Of a DNA stretch of 64,000 nt, positions 29,041 to 36,911 are shown one piece after another (positions within the stretch are counted from its first letter, which is position 1; each line of letters begins with the position of its first letter). The position numbers were made by a program, and so were the translations under genes. This DNA is from Nodosilinea sp. WJT8-NPBG4 (GTDB lineage Bacteria > Cyanobacteriota > Cyanobacteriia > Phormidesmidales > Phormidesmidaceae), in the NCBI GenBank assembly GCA_019359285.1, contig JAHHHQ010000056.1:1-64000 (forward strand), read 5' to 3'. Under the pieces are notes generated by a model. The model was not told the origin of the DNA. It did no database searches and saw only the letters and a program-made list of their open reading frames with translations.

Positions 29041-29540
29041 GAGATTAACCTCAGTAGTCAAAATATTCAGGTTTTAGTTTAGCGGCAGCCCTAAGCACTA
29101 CCCTCTACTCAATGAGTGATTTGATCCAAACAATGTTCTACCACAAGGACTAGTACCAATCGAAGTAATGAGTGGCTTACAAGAATTTCGCCTTGTTTCT
29201 GTCAGATAACTAAACTCTACATCCCCCATCTCACACGCTATCTGACCGCAAAGGGGTGAGAAGTCTCTAGATTTTCTGAAGAATATTCTTCAATTGATAA
29301 TTACTTAGGTTTAATTAATTGAGAAGATGCAGATTGCTAGCGATCGCTAACTTGACCAAACCCATTAAGGGCAACGCCTACGAACAGTACCTCACCATGA
29401 GATCTCCTCCTTTCTACAATTTATGATCCCTCTAATGAGCGATAAGGCTAATCGGCCAAAATCTATAGGATGTTAACTAACGCAGCGATCGCCAACTTTG
29501 CAATAGCTGTTGGCTTCGCACAACACGGAGGAAGCATAAT
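29041..29540. promoter_or_regulatory. Divergent promoter region with a perfect SD and mini-ORF
   Basis: 500 bp between the 45-aa gene (minus) and the stress gene at 29541 (plus). On the minus strand AAAGGAGGAGATCTC stands directly before ATG 29398, but the frame closes after six codons at TAG 29378. It could be a leader peptide or the relic of a broken gene. No other gene is seen. Confidence 0.4.
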
Positions 29541-30278
29541 ATGGCTTCACAACACAGACGAGCGGTAGGTATTTTCTCCAACCGTCCTAAAACGGCATCG
29601 GCTTTACAGTCTCTTAGCGACTCAGGCTTTGCCATGAGTCACGTGTCGGTAATTGCTAAAGACTCCGAGCGGCAAAGCGCGATCGCAGGGGTTGAAGTAA
29701 CCGACGAGGCTGGCAACCATGCCGACAAAGCTGGTACCGTTGGCGCGGTGACAGGCGGTGTGTTGGGAGGGGTCACCGGTCTACTGGTGGGCCTTGGCAC
29801 ATTAGTTATTCCTGGCGTTGGCCCTGCCGTCCTGGCAGGAGAGGCCGCTGCGGTAATGTCTACGCTGATAGGCGGGGCTGCCGGAACTGCGGCTGGTGGT
29901 GTAGCGGGTGCATTAGTTGGTTTAGGCATTCCTGAGCACCGGGCCAAGCAATACCGCGATCGCATAGCCCAAGGCGAATATCTCGTTATGCTCAAAGACA
30001 CTGAGCCCGAAATTGCTCGGGCAGAACGCACCCTCAGGGCGGCGGGCATTGAAGATTGGGGAGTTTACGAGACTCCAGCCGATGCAGCTTACGCCAGAAG
30101 TGGTTCTCCCAACGCCACATTCAATGGGGCTGCTGATGTCACCCAAGGGCGAGGCAATCCTTACAACCGAGTCGACCATCCCATGGATGAAGCTTACCCT
30201 CACGACGATTCTCGTCGAGGAGGGGAGGTGCCCAAGGCAGCTGGATTGCCCCATGCCTCCAACCCCTTGGAGTCCTAA
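29541..30278 (+). CDS. General stress protein, YflT-type domain with glycine-zipper region
   Basis: 245 residues. The N-terminal YflT-like domain (VGIFSNRPKTASALQSL, MSHVSVIAKD) is followed by a long glycine/alanine-rich hydrophobic stretch (GGVLGGVTGLLVGLGTLVIP). Next comes a closing segment YLVMLKDTE..WGVYETP and a polar tail of about 60 residues. ATG 29541 is preceded by GGAGGAAG. It is a paralogue of the protein ending at 26298. A membrane-interacting stress role is inferred from the family. Confidence 0.75.
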   Translation: MASQHRRAVGIFSNRPKTASALQSLSDSGFAMSHVSVIAKDSERQSAIAGVEVTDEAGNHADKAGTVGAVTGGVLGGVTGLLVGLGTLVIPGVGPAVLAGEAAAVMSTLIGGAAGTAAGGVAGALVGLGIPEHRAKQYRDRIAQGEYLVMLKDTEPEIARAERTLRAAGIEDWGVYETPADAAYARSGSPNATFNGAADVTQGRGNPYNRVDHPMDEAYPHDDSRRGGEVPKAAGLPHASNPLES

Positions 30279-30376
30279 AACGTTGAAAGTTAGCAGCTAA
30301 AAGTTGGGAAATGGGCCATCCGGCCGCGCCCGTGGCTAGCACTGCTAAATGTGCTGTAGTTATTGAGGAAAAACCC

Positions 30377-30802
30377 GTGAATTTCTTAAAGTCTATCCGT
30401 CTTGGGGTAATTGCCCTGTGTTTGGGAGTAATTTTGCTCACCACTAGCGCCTGTGGTAGCGCCACTCAAACCAGTACCGCCCCCAAGCTATCGCCTACTA
30501 GTGCTTACAGTCAGCTCGAACGGGGCGACACCGCTAGCGGTGAAAGTTATGGGCGATGGGTCATGCAAACTGCAAAAGGACTAGTCAGCGATGCCTTTGT
30601 GCGTGACAACAACAAGCTTGGCGTTGTGATCTCACCCGATGTGCAGCCCCGCGAGGTAAAAACCTTAGCCCAGTCATTGGTGCAGGGGTTCCACAAAAAG
30701 TTTCCCAATCGGGATCTGAGCGTCTTGGTCTATGCACCTGACAAAGAGCTAATTTTGACTGCCAAATACGACGATACGACTCGGCAGGTTGAGTACCAAT
30801 AG
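30377..30802 (+). CDS. Putative lipoprotein
   Basis: 141 residues from GTG 30377, which has GAGGAA six bases upstream; the track ORF begins earlier without such support. The signal peptide ends in a lipobox (LTTSAC) that would place a lipidated cysteine near residue 26. The mature part is a small alpha/beta domain (YGRWVMQTAKGLVSD, DLSVLVYAPDKELILTAKY). I do not recognise the domain. It sits 98 bp downstream of the stress gene, so co-expression is possible. Confidence 0.65.
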   Translation: MNFLKSIRLGVIALCLGVILLTTSACGSATQTSTAPKLSPTSAYSQLERGDTASGESYGRWVMQTAKGLVSDAFVRDNNKLGVVISPDVQPREVKTLAQSLVQGFHKKFPNRDLSVLVYAPDKELILTAKYDDTTRQVEYQ

Positions 30803-30819
30803 GTGACGACACTCCTTGA

Positions 30820-30858
30820 GGGCGCGGTTAAATCGAGCTATCAGTCTCGAAAGCGCCC
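30820..30858 (+). terminator. Hairpin after the lipoprotein gene
   Basis: GGGCGC/GCGCCC with an inner TCGAG/CTCGA stem lies 18 bp past the stop codon. There is no long U-tract, so it is a weak terminator candidate or a processing structure. Confidence 0.4.
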
Positions 30859-30985
30859 TTCACTGCAACATTCCTACGTTGCTCGAGGAAGGAAAGCTTT
30901 GAATATTGAGGTTTTCTTCAGTCTTGAAGCGCTGTGGAAACCAGTCAACTTGAAATCAAAAAACAAAAATTTGGAGAGTTACGCT

Positions 30986-31504
30986 ATGAGTAGCAGCAAA
31001 GATTATAAACGCGAAATCATGAATGACTTGGCTGGTGGCAATGTCGAAGGCATTGATGCCAAAGCTACCCAGCCCGAGCAAGAGTATGCCAACTTTGATG
31101 ACTTCGCCAATCGTTCATCTCGCAGTGAGCGCCGGGAATTATTTGGGCGCGGGTTTCACCCCGATCGCATACCCACCAGCGAGATGGAGCCTGAGCTGCG
31201 TAAGGCGATCGCTCAAATCAAGCCCCAACAGCGGGACGATGTTGCTCGCGACCTGTTCAAGCATCTCAAAGAACGTGGTCTTCATGATCGAGATCTAGAG
31301 AAACAGCTGGGGCTATCGACCCACCACACTGGCCGCATGAATGAAGACGACGTCTCTAAGCTGGCAGCTTTCGCTTACCACAACCACCCCGATGTCTTTC
31401 AAGAAGTGCTGGCTGACCAGCCTACTATTCTCAAGTTTTTGAGCAATCCAATGGTAGGTGCAGCTGTGGGTGCGATCGCCGCCAAGTGGCTGGGCAAGCG
31501 CTAA
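30986..31504 (+). CDS. Hypothetical acidic protein, 172 aa
   Basis: The start is the ATG of MSSSKDYKRE, with GGAG 11 bases upstream; the track start at 30803 would add a non-protein-like 61-residue leader. The N-terminal half is charged (PEQEYANFDDFANRSSRSERRELFG). The C-terminus ends in a hydrophobic glycine/alanine segment (NPMVGAAVGAIAAKWLGKR). Middle motifs include HTGRMNEDDVSKLAAFAYHNHPDVF. Similar proteins seem common in cyanobacteria, but no function is known to me. It is the last gene of the stress-rich stretch. Confidence 0.65.
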   Translation: MSSSKDYKREIMNDLAGGNVEGIDAKATQPEQEYANFDDFANRSSRSERRELFGRGFHPDRIPTSEMEPELRKAIAQIKPQQRDDVARDLFKHLKERGLHDRDLEKQLGLSTHHTGRMNEDDVSKLAAFAYHNHPDVFQEVLADQPTILKFLSNPMVGAAVGAIAAKWLGKR

Positions 31505-31519
31505 GAGCCCTCACTCTGT

Positions 31520-31545
31520 TGCCCAGCCTGGAGCTAGGCTGGGCA
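31520..31545 (+). terminator. Hairpin after the 172-aa gene
   Basis: GCCCAGCCT and AGGCTGGGC form a perfect 9-bp stem 16 bp past the stop, followed by AGCAAAAG rather than a U-tract. A further stem (AGACCTCA..TGAGGTC, 31607-31643) lies between it and the strong terminator at 31656. Confidence 0.45.
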
Positions 31546-31655
31546 GCAAAAGTCTTTCCCTAGCAGTTCTTAGGGGTTGATGCACTCGTGAAAAGCTTAG
31601 GAAAAAGACCTCACTGATGTCCAATGCATCAAGTCTTGAGGTCGCCTACTAATAG

Positions 31656-31690
31656 GAGCCCGCCTGTATAAACAGGCGGGCTCTTTTTTT
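31656..31690 (+). terminator. Strong intrinsic terminator
   Basis: GAGCCCGCCTGT and ACAGGCGGGCTC form a perfect 12-bp stem with an ATAA loop, followed by TTTTTTT. It is a textbook rho-independent terminator closing the 29.5-31.5 kb plus-strand group. Confidence 0.92.
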
Positions 31691-31705
31691 AAAGAAAACT
31701 ATTAA

Positions 31706-32020
31706 ACACCCAGCGTAGTACCAGATGGCAAGCTGCTGGTCGCCGATCAGCCTGATTACTACACCGCTGAATTTTTAGACGATGGTACGCTGCTGGTGTG
31801 GGCCGACTGTAACCGAGGCCGAACCGATTTCACAACTACCGGCGATCGCACCCTTCAAGTCTCGCCTATTGCAATCACCATAGCTGCCTGACCTGAGGGG
31901 TCGATTGGCAGCGCATTTGTGCAGGCCCTGGGAAACTCAGGCACCTACTTCTTCCAAGACGGCAATCTTTTCGTAGACCTAGCCTTTGACAGCGGCACCA
32001 TTCAGTTTTCTGCTGACTAA
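31706..32020 (+). pseudogene. META/HslJ-domain protein, decayed
   Basis: The frame opens right after a stop at 31703 and lacks a start codon. It reads DYYTAEFLDDGTLLVWADCNRGR, then TIAA, an in-frame TGA at 31889, PEGSIGSAF, and GTYFFQDGNLFVDLAFDSGT to TAA 32020. The pattern ADCN...AAC-P-GS...Y is that of META-domain (HslJ-like) proteins. The TGA replaces exactly the cysteine codon expected in AACPPGS. The N-terminus is lost. The strong terminator immediately upstream suggests it is untranscribed. Confidence 0.7.
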
Positions 32021-32111
32021 GGCTTAACGCCAGTAAAAAAGGCAACTGTGGGGTCCAACTTTGTTTGCCCTACAAAACTAGAGTGGGTCAACTAGGCTCG
32101 GAATCATCCTC

Positions 32112-32168
32112 AAATAGATGCCCAAAAGCAGAAGGGTTCAGAAACCCTCTGCTTTTGGGCATCTATTT
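32112..32168. repeat. Long inverted repeat, about 26-bp stem
   Basis: AAATAGATGCCCAAAAGCAG (then A, AGGGTT) pairs with AACCCT-CTGCTTTTGGGCATCTATTT. It is almost perfect, with one bulge and a five-base loop. It abuts the left boundary of the IS982 element. It may be the former terminator of the META gene or a small palindromic mobile repeat. Confidence 0.75.
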
Positions 32169-32186
32169 ATATAACCTGAGTTCGGG

Positions 32187-33086
32187 TTAAGCCGATGGAG
32201 GAAGGGCGAAGTCAAGGTTGAGGGAAGGCTTTTTGGGCTGATGACAGTAGGCAATCAAGCCACAGATGACATTGACCATAAAGTTGATGGGGCTGCGATG
32301 CCTAGAATGCTCAATCTGGGAGATGTTTTTGAGCTGGTCAATGACGGTTTCGACAAGGGCGCGTTTGCGAGCCAGTAACTTGTCAGTAGCCGCATCAGGT
32401 GGTTTTTCATATTGCGCTTGGGTTTAGCAAAGAACTCGATGCCATAGGTCTCGAATAGTCGTTGCGCCAGCGCTGTAGAGACATAGCCTCGGTCAGCGAA
32501 GACCTTGCCATGGAGGTCTTTGAGCAAGTCGTCCACGGGTTTGCGGTCGTCGGTATTGCCGGGAGTAATCTGGATATTGAGCAATTCACCCTGGTCATTA
32601 ACCACCAGATGGAGCTTGAAGCCAAAGAACCAATCGACCGAGGTTTTGCCACGAGCGGCCAGGCCTCGAAACACCTTGTGGCGTCGAATCCGGCGGTTAT
32701 GGCATACCTTGAGGCTGCTGCTATCGATGAAGCTGATGCCGGTACAGGTACCAAAACAGTGCTTCAGATACACGCACAGCGGCAGCAGGGCAGACGGCAT
32801 CCATTCTACAAAGCGGTTGTAGCTGACCAGGCCGGGAAATGCCTCTCGCCAGTGCACACAGACATGCTTGCAGTAGAACGCTTTGTAGGCGGAGCCTTCC
32901 CTCAGGGTAGTTTCGATAGTGCTGCTGGTGGAAGCACACCAAGATTGTCATGATCTCGCTCAAGCTCAGTGACCGCTGACGGTGACGGTGCTGCACGCCT
33001 TCACCCAGTAGCAGGCGGTGCCATTTCGGCTCGAACTGCTGGCAGAAATCATCAATATGGCAAAACAGTTCTTCTAGACTGTCCAT
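32187..33086 (-). pseudogene. IS982 transposase, two frameshifts
   Basis: Three frames together rebuild a typical IS982 DDE transposase. The N-terminal part has IDDFCQQFEPKWHRLLLG and SLSLSEIMTILVCFHQQHY. The middle has VHWREAFPGLVSYNRFVEW, FIDSSSLKVCHNRR and the GKVFADRGY aspartate block. The end has [20 protein letters not shown] and [14 protein letters not shown] before TAA 32187. The first break is a 22-bp insertion at 32886-32907; the second is a one-base deletion near 32382. Catalytic residues are present but split across frames. Confidence 0.88.
32886..32910. repeat. 22-bp dispersed repeat inserted in the IS982 gene
   Basis: TAGGCGGAGCCTTCCCTCAGGG followed by TAG interrupts the transposase reading frame. 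Removing the 22 bp restores HYRN-YKAFYCKHV in one frame. The TAG at both edges looks like a short target duplication. The sequence resembles the small dispersed GC-rich repeats (SDR type) of filamentous cyanobacteria. Confidence 0.65.
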
Positions 33087-33250
33087 AGGAGGGGCCTGCT
33101 GAATCGTTTGGTTGATATCAGCTTACAAAGCCCCTCCTTTCCTTATCTCGAACTGAGGTTATATAGGAGCGTTCTATACCTCAGCTGGAACCTGGGCAAT
33201 AGACCAGCATTGGGTAAAGGACCGGGAGCCCCACATCCCTTAGATTGGCT

Positions 33251-33964
33251 CTACTCTAGGGTGACAGCGGGCAGTTCCAAGCAGTAGCCAGCCCCATAGA
33301 CCGTCTTGATAAATTTAGGATGCCGGGGGTCAGGCTCTAGCTTGGTGCGCAGGTGCCGTACGTGAACTCGAATGGTTTCGATATCGTCGTTGGGCTCGTA
33401 ACCCCACACCTCTTGCAAAATTTGGCTAGGAGATACGGTCTGACCATGGCGCTGGAGCAGGCAGTGCAATAGCTCAAACTCCAGATGGGTCAGCTTAACG
33501 GTGCCGTCAAACCAAATTGCCTCATAGCGCTCAGGAATCAGCGTAAGGGGGCCGTAGTTGAGAATTTCGCTGTGTTTAGCCGCCTGGGGAATGCGATCGG
33601 TACGGCGCAGCAGGGCGCGTACCCGGGCCAGCATTTCATCTAGCTCAAAGGGTTTGGTGAGGTAGTCGTCGGCCCCAGCGTTAAAGCCATCGACCTTATC
33701 TTGGGTCTGCGACAGGGCCGTGAGCATCAGCACAGGAATTTCGGCGGTGCGACGATCGCGGCGGAGGCGCTGGCAAACGGTTAGCCCATCTACCTTAGGC
33801 AGCATCAGGTCGAGCATGATCAAATCAGGCAGCAGCTGCACAGCTAGGGCCTGGCCCTTGATACCGTCCCCAGCCTGGTTGACGTCGTAGCCTGCCATTT
33901 CCAAATTGACGGAAACGAGCTCCGCGATCGCGGCATCATCATCAATGACAAGAATACGAGGCAT
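33251..33964 (-). CDS. rpaA: OmpR-family response regulator RpaA
   Basis: 237 residues. An N-terminal receiver domain ([20 protein letters not shown], phospho-Asp in [19 protein letters not shown] lysine) is joined to a winged-helix DNA-binding domain ([32 protein letters not shown]). The linker [21 protein letters not shown] is nearly diagnostic of RpaA, the master circadian output regulator downstream of SasA/KaiC, which also affects phycobilisome coupling. ATG 33964 (MPRIL) is preferred to the TTG used by the track. It is monocistronic by layout. Confidence 0.88.
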   Translation of the reverse strand: MPRILVIDDDAAIAELVSVNLEMAGYDVNQAGDGIKGQALAVQLLPDLIMLDLMLPKVDGLTVCQRLRRDRRTAEIPVLMLTALSQTQDKVDGFNAGADDYLTKPFELDEMLARVRALLRRTDRIPQAAKHSEILNYGPLTLIPERYEAIWFDGTVKLTHLEFELLHCLLQRHGQTVSPSQILQEVWGYEPNDDIETIRVHVRHLRTKLEPDPRHPKFIKTVYGAGYCLELPAVTLE

Positions 33965-34248
33965 TACCAACTAGACCTGAAACCCTAAAACAACACTGAC
34001 TCAGCTAGAGGCAAGCCCCAAAGCTTTGAGTAGCCTAGCATCACAACGTAAAGAGCCGTGTCGGAATAATACAATTCCTCGATAAATTATAAGCAGAACC
34101 CTTAAATTTTCCTAAGTAAACCGGGTCGCAGCTCGTTGAGCTTAAGCTTTTCTTTAGATTTTAGAAAAATCTTAGCCGCTGCCATCAGATCTCCAAAGAT
34201 CCACTGACGCAGAAAAACCACTGCTATACCAGTTATTTAGTTTGGAAA

Positions 34249-34320
34249 CTCCCCAGGTAGGATTCGAACCTACGACCAATCGGTTAACAGCCGACCGCTC
34301 TACCACTGAGCTACTGAGGA
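34249..34320 (-). tRNA. tRNA-Asn (anticodon GUU)
   Basis: On the minus strand a 72-nt cloverleaf starts TCCTCAG and ends CTGGGGA plus G. The D-arm is GCTC..GAGC, the anticodon stem CGGCT-GTTAA-CCG region presents GTT, and the T-arm is GTAGG-TTCGAAT-CCTAC. CCA is not encoded. Confidence 0.95.
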
Positions 34321-34527
34321 TTAATCGCGAAGCCGCGAAGCTAATAATAACGATAAGTGTGCAACCTTGACAACCCTCTAGTGAAAATTTCTGGTTGATC
34401 CCAATCTCAGCTATCTGGCGGACAATTTAGGGTTGGCTCCGCGCAGCAGCGCTATGGCTGAATTTTCGTGCTTCCATAGTGGGCCACTCATGGTATATTC
34501 AAAGACTGTGTCGAAATTGTGGTAACC

Positions 34528-34725
34528 ATGCCCAAGCTTAAGTCTCGCAAAGCTGCCGCTAAGCGCTTTCGTCGCAGTGGCAGCGGCAAAATCATGCGTC
34601 GCAAGGCGTTCAAGAATCACATGTTGCAGCACAAAAATGCTGAGCGTCGTTCTCGTCTGTCTAAGATTGCCTTGGTGTCGGAAGAAGACGCTCCCAACGT
34701 GGAGCTAATGTTGCCCTACCTCTAG
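34528..34725 (+). CDS. rpmI: 50S ribosomal protein L35
   Basis: 65 residues, strongly basic, beginning [20 protein letters not shown] and containing [20 protein letters not shown], which is the normal L35 sequence and length. The start is the fourth codon of the track ORF (ATG 34528). It is followed 54 bp later by rplT, the standard rpmI-rplT pair. infC is not in the window. Confidence 0.96.
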   Translation: MPKLKSRKAAAKRFRRSGSGKIMRRKAFKNHMLQHKNAERRSRLSKIALVSEEDAPNVELMLPYL

Positions 34726-34779
34726 GTAAGGGCTTTGAGTCTGCTAGTAGTCATTAATAGTTCCAAGGGTTAAACAGTC

Positions 34780-35130
34780 ATGGCACGTGTCAAGCGCGGC
34801 AACGTAGCACGCAAGCGCCGCAACAAAATTCTCAAGCTAGCCAAAGGGTTTAGAGGGTCGCACTCTAAGTTGTTTCGCACAGCCAACCAACAGGTGATGA
34901 AGGCGTTGCGATACGCCTACCGCGATCGCCGCAACCGGAAGCGCGATTTTCGCCGCTTGTGGATCACCCGCATCAACGCGGCTTCTCGCATGCATGGTCT
35001 GAGCTACAGCCAGCTAATTGGCCAACTCAAGAAAGCCAATATCGACATCAACCGCAAAATGCTGGCCCAAATGGCCGTGCTTGACCCCGACGGGTTTGCC
35101 AAAGTGGTTGAAGTCGCCAACCAATCTTAG
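34780..35130 (+). CDS. rplT: 50S ribosomal protein L20
   Basis: 116 residues with the L20 pattern [39 protein letters not shown] and [20 protein letters not shown]. It binds 23S rRNA during 50S assembly. It is co-oriented with rpmI, 54 bp downstream. A solute-binding protein gene starts 49 bp further on. Confidence 0.97.
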   Translation: MARVKRGNVARKRRNKILKLAKGFRGSHSKLFRTANQQVMKALRYAYRDRRNRKRDFRRLWITRINAASRMHGLSYSQLIGQLKKANIDINRKMLAQMAVLDPDGFAKVVEVANQS

Positions 35131-35179
35131 GGATTGGCCCAGACAGTAGGAGCAGTCGTAGTTTAGGCACGGCCGCGCC

Positions 35180-35947
35180 ATGACATGGAACTGGCTTGGG
35201 TTTGTTTTAGCACTGGGGGCGCAGCTAGCTGTGCTCCCAGTTTTTGCTGCGGATCTCGACACCATTCGCGCCCGTGGCCACTTGGTGGTGGCGGTGCGAG
35301 ATGGTTGGCGACCTCTAAGTTTTCGCGATCGCGAAGGCGACTTAGTCGGCTTAGAAGTTGACCTAGCCCACGGGCTGGCGACGGCAATTTTTGCGGATCC
35401 GGCGGCGGTTGAGTTTGTAGTGGTGCCCAACAGCGATCGCCTACCGGCGGTGCTAGAAGATCGGGCTGACATAGCGATCGCCGGCCTCACCCTAACCTCC
35501 GGTCGCCAGCGGCTGGTGAGCTTTAGCCCACCCTACTACCTCGATGGAGCCGCTGTGCTGGTGCGCGATTCCCAGGTGCAGAGCCTGAATGATCTTCAGC
35601 GCCAACGGCTGGGGGTGCTTCAGGGGGCAAGTACCGTGGCGATAGTCCGCTATCTGCTGCCGCTAGCTATCCTCACTCCTCTAAACAGCTATCAAGATGC
35701 CTTTGATCGCCTCAGCACAGGCCAAATTGACGGCTTTGCTGGTGATGTAACAGCGCTGATTGGGTGGCAGCAGGCCCACAGCGGCTATTATTTGGTGCCT
35801 AGCCTGCTGTCAGCTGAACCCCTGGCGATCGCCCTGCCTAAGGGCACTCAGTATAATGAATTGCGTAGCCTGGTCAATCAGACCGTCGTCGATTGGCATC
35901 AAAGCGGCTGGCTAGAAGAACGGACCACCTTTTGGGGGTTGCCCTAG
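35180..35947 (+). CDS. Amino-acid-type periplasmic solute-binding protein
   Basis: 255 residues with an N-terminal signal peptide (WNWLGFVLALGAQLAVLPVFA, then AADLD) and a SBP_bac_3 fold: LVVAVRDGWRPLSFRDREG, LVGLEVDLAHGLA, DIAIAGLTLTSGRQRLVSFS and DGFAGDVTAL. It should bind a polar amino acid or related compound in the periplasm. No permease or ATPase gene is adjacent, so it is an orphan receptor or partner of a distant transporter. Confidence 0.85.
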   Translation: MTWNWLGFVLALGAQLAVLPVFAADLDTIRARGHLVVAVRDGWRPLSFRDREGDLVGLEVDLAHGLATAIFADPAAVEFVVVPNSDRLPAVLEDRADIAIAGLTLTSGRQRLVSFSPPYYLDGAAVLVRDSQVQSLNDLQRQRLGVLQGASTVAIVRYLLPLAILTPLNSYQDAFDRLSTGQIDGFAGDVTALIGWQQAHSGYYLVPSLLSAEPLAIALPKGTQYNELRSLVNQTVVDWHQSGWLEERTTFWGLP

Positions 35948-35990
35948 CCATGGCAAGATAGGGTAGTTCTCAAGTGCAGACCAAGACCGC

Positions 35991-36530
35991 ATGGAAAACA
36001 GCAACCTGCTCCTTATTTATCTGGGTATTCTGCTGGCGTTGCTGAGCGTTGCCGCCTTTTTTGTGGTGCGCCAGGTAATCAAGACCCGCCGCATCGAAAG
36101 CACTCTGGGGCGACTTCAGTCACGGTTAACCAAAGAAAAGGGCACCGCCCAGGAGTATTACGAGTTGGGCAGTCTATTGCTCGACAAGAAGCTCTACACC
36201 CAGGCCGCCCTCTACCTTCAGCAGGCCATTAAGCAATTGGGTAACGACGAAGCCGAAAACGCCGCCGTGGTTTATAACGCGTTGGGCTACTCCTACTTTG
36301 CCCAAGACCAGTACGACCTGGCCATTCGCAACTACAAAGAAGCGCTCAAAATTTCGCCCGAGTACGTCACCGCCCTCAATAACCTAGGCCACAGCTACGA
36401 GCGCAAGCAGCTCACCACCCAGGCTCTAGAGATGTACGAAGCTGCACTGGCCCTCGAGCCAAAAAATTCCACCGCCCGTCGTCGTTTTGACTCGCTCAAA
36501 AAGCGCGTTTCTCCCGCCGAAAAATCATAG
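35991..36530 (+). CDS. ycf37: Ycf37-like TPR protein
   Basis: 179 residues: one N-terminal transmembrane helix (LLLIYLGILLALLSVAAFFVV) followed by three or more tetratricopeptide repeats (YYELGSLLLDKKLYTQAALY, YNALGYSYFAQDQYDLAIRN, LNNLGHSYERKQLTTQALEM). Length and architecture fit Ycf37, a thylakoid-anchored factor assisting photosystem I assembly. Any membrane-anchored TPR protein would look similar, hence moderate certainty of the symbol. Confidence 0.72.
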   Translation: MENSNLLLIYLGILLALLSVAAFFVVRQVIKTRRIESTLGRLQSRLTKEKGTAQEYYELGSLLLDKKLYTQAALYLQQAIKQLGNDEAENAAVVYNALGYSYFAQDQYDLAIRNYKEALKISPEYVTALNNLGHSYERKQLTTQALEMYEAALALEPKNSTARRRFDSLKKRVSPAEKS

Positions 36531-36612
36531 CTGTGGGGCCAAACTTCCTTTGGCTAAGCCTTCTTTTGGGCAGGCGGTATGAAAATACATTCTGCAGGGT
36601 ATATAAGTAGGT

Positions 36613-36852
36613 ATGGGGATCCTGCTAAGGCAGGTTATTGCACCGATACTCTACCTCTTTCTGCTCTTCATTGTTTTTCAGGGAGTGGTTATGCGCCTCG
36701 ATACTGGTACTCCGCTTACTCGATTTCTCTCAGCGCTAGTGACTATTTTGGCGCTGTTGGCCTTTGGCTTTGTGGCCTGGAAGGCTTTTGACGTTTGGCG
36801 TTCTGACCCGGCAGTGGAAGGCATTCACGATATTCTGCAACCCAAGCAGTAG
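36613..36852 (+). CDS. Small two-helix membrane protein
   Basis: 79 residues with two hydrophobic helices (IAPILYLFLLFIVFQGVVM and FLSALVTILALLAFGFVAW) and a short polar tail (DPAVEGIHDILQPKQ). It lies between ycf37 and thiE on the same strand. I do not recognise a family. An internal ATG at 36691 is an alternative start that would drop the first helix. Confidence 0.6.
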   Translation: MGILLRQVIAPILYLFLLFIVFQGVVMRLDTGTPLTRFLSALVTILALLAFGFVAWKAFDVWRSDPAVEGIHDILQPKQ

Positions 36853-36911
36853 CGCCCCTGCCTGGCCCTTGCCTGGTAGGATGTGGAGGTTCTTTGCCCC
36901 ACAGTGTTGCC

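Larger units (their letters stand above)
32174..33159 (-). mobile_element. IS982-family insertion sequence, inactive
   Basis: The element is 986 bp, the usual size for the family. Its ends are inverted repeats: ACCTGAGTTCGGGTTAAG on the left and, read inward from the right, ACCTCAGTTCGAGATAAG. The flanking sequence TATATA occurs directly outside both ends (32168-32173 and 33160-33165), which fits a 6-bp target duplication. The transposase runs on the minus strand and its stop codon lies inside the left terminal repeat. The gene is broken in two places, so the copy is probably immobile on its own. Confidence 0.85.

Noticed and set aside
36853-36911. TPP riboswitch in front of thiE
   Set aside because: The gap is too short and lacks the CTGAGA and ACCTGA-type boxes.
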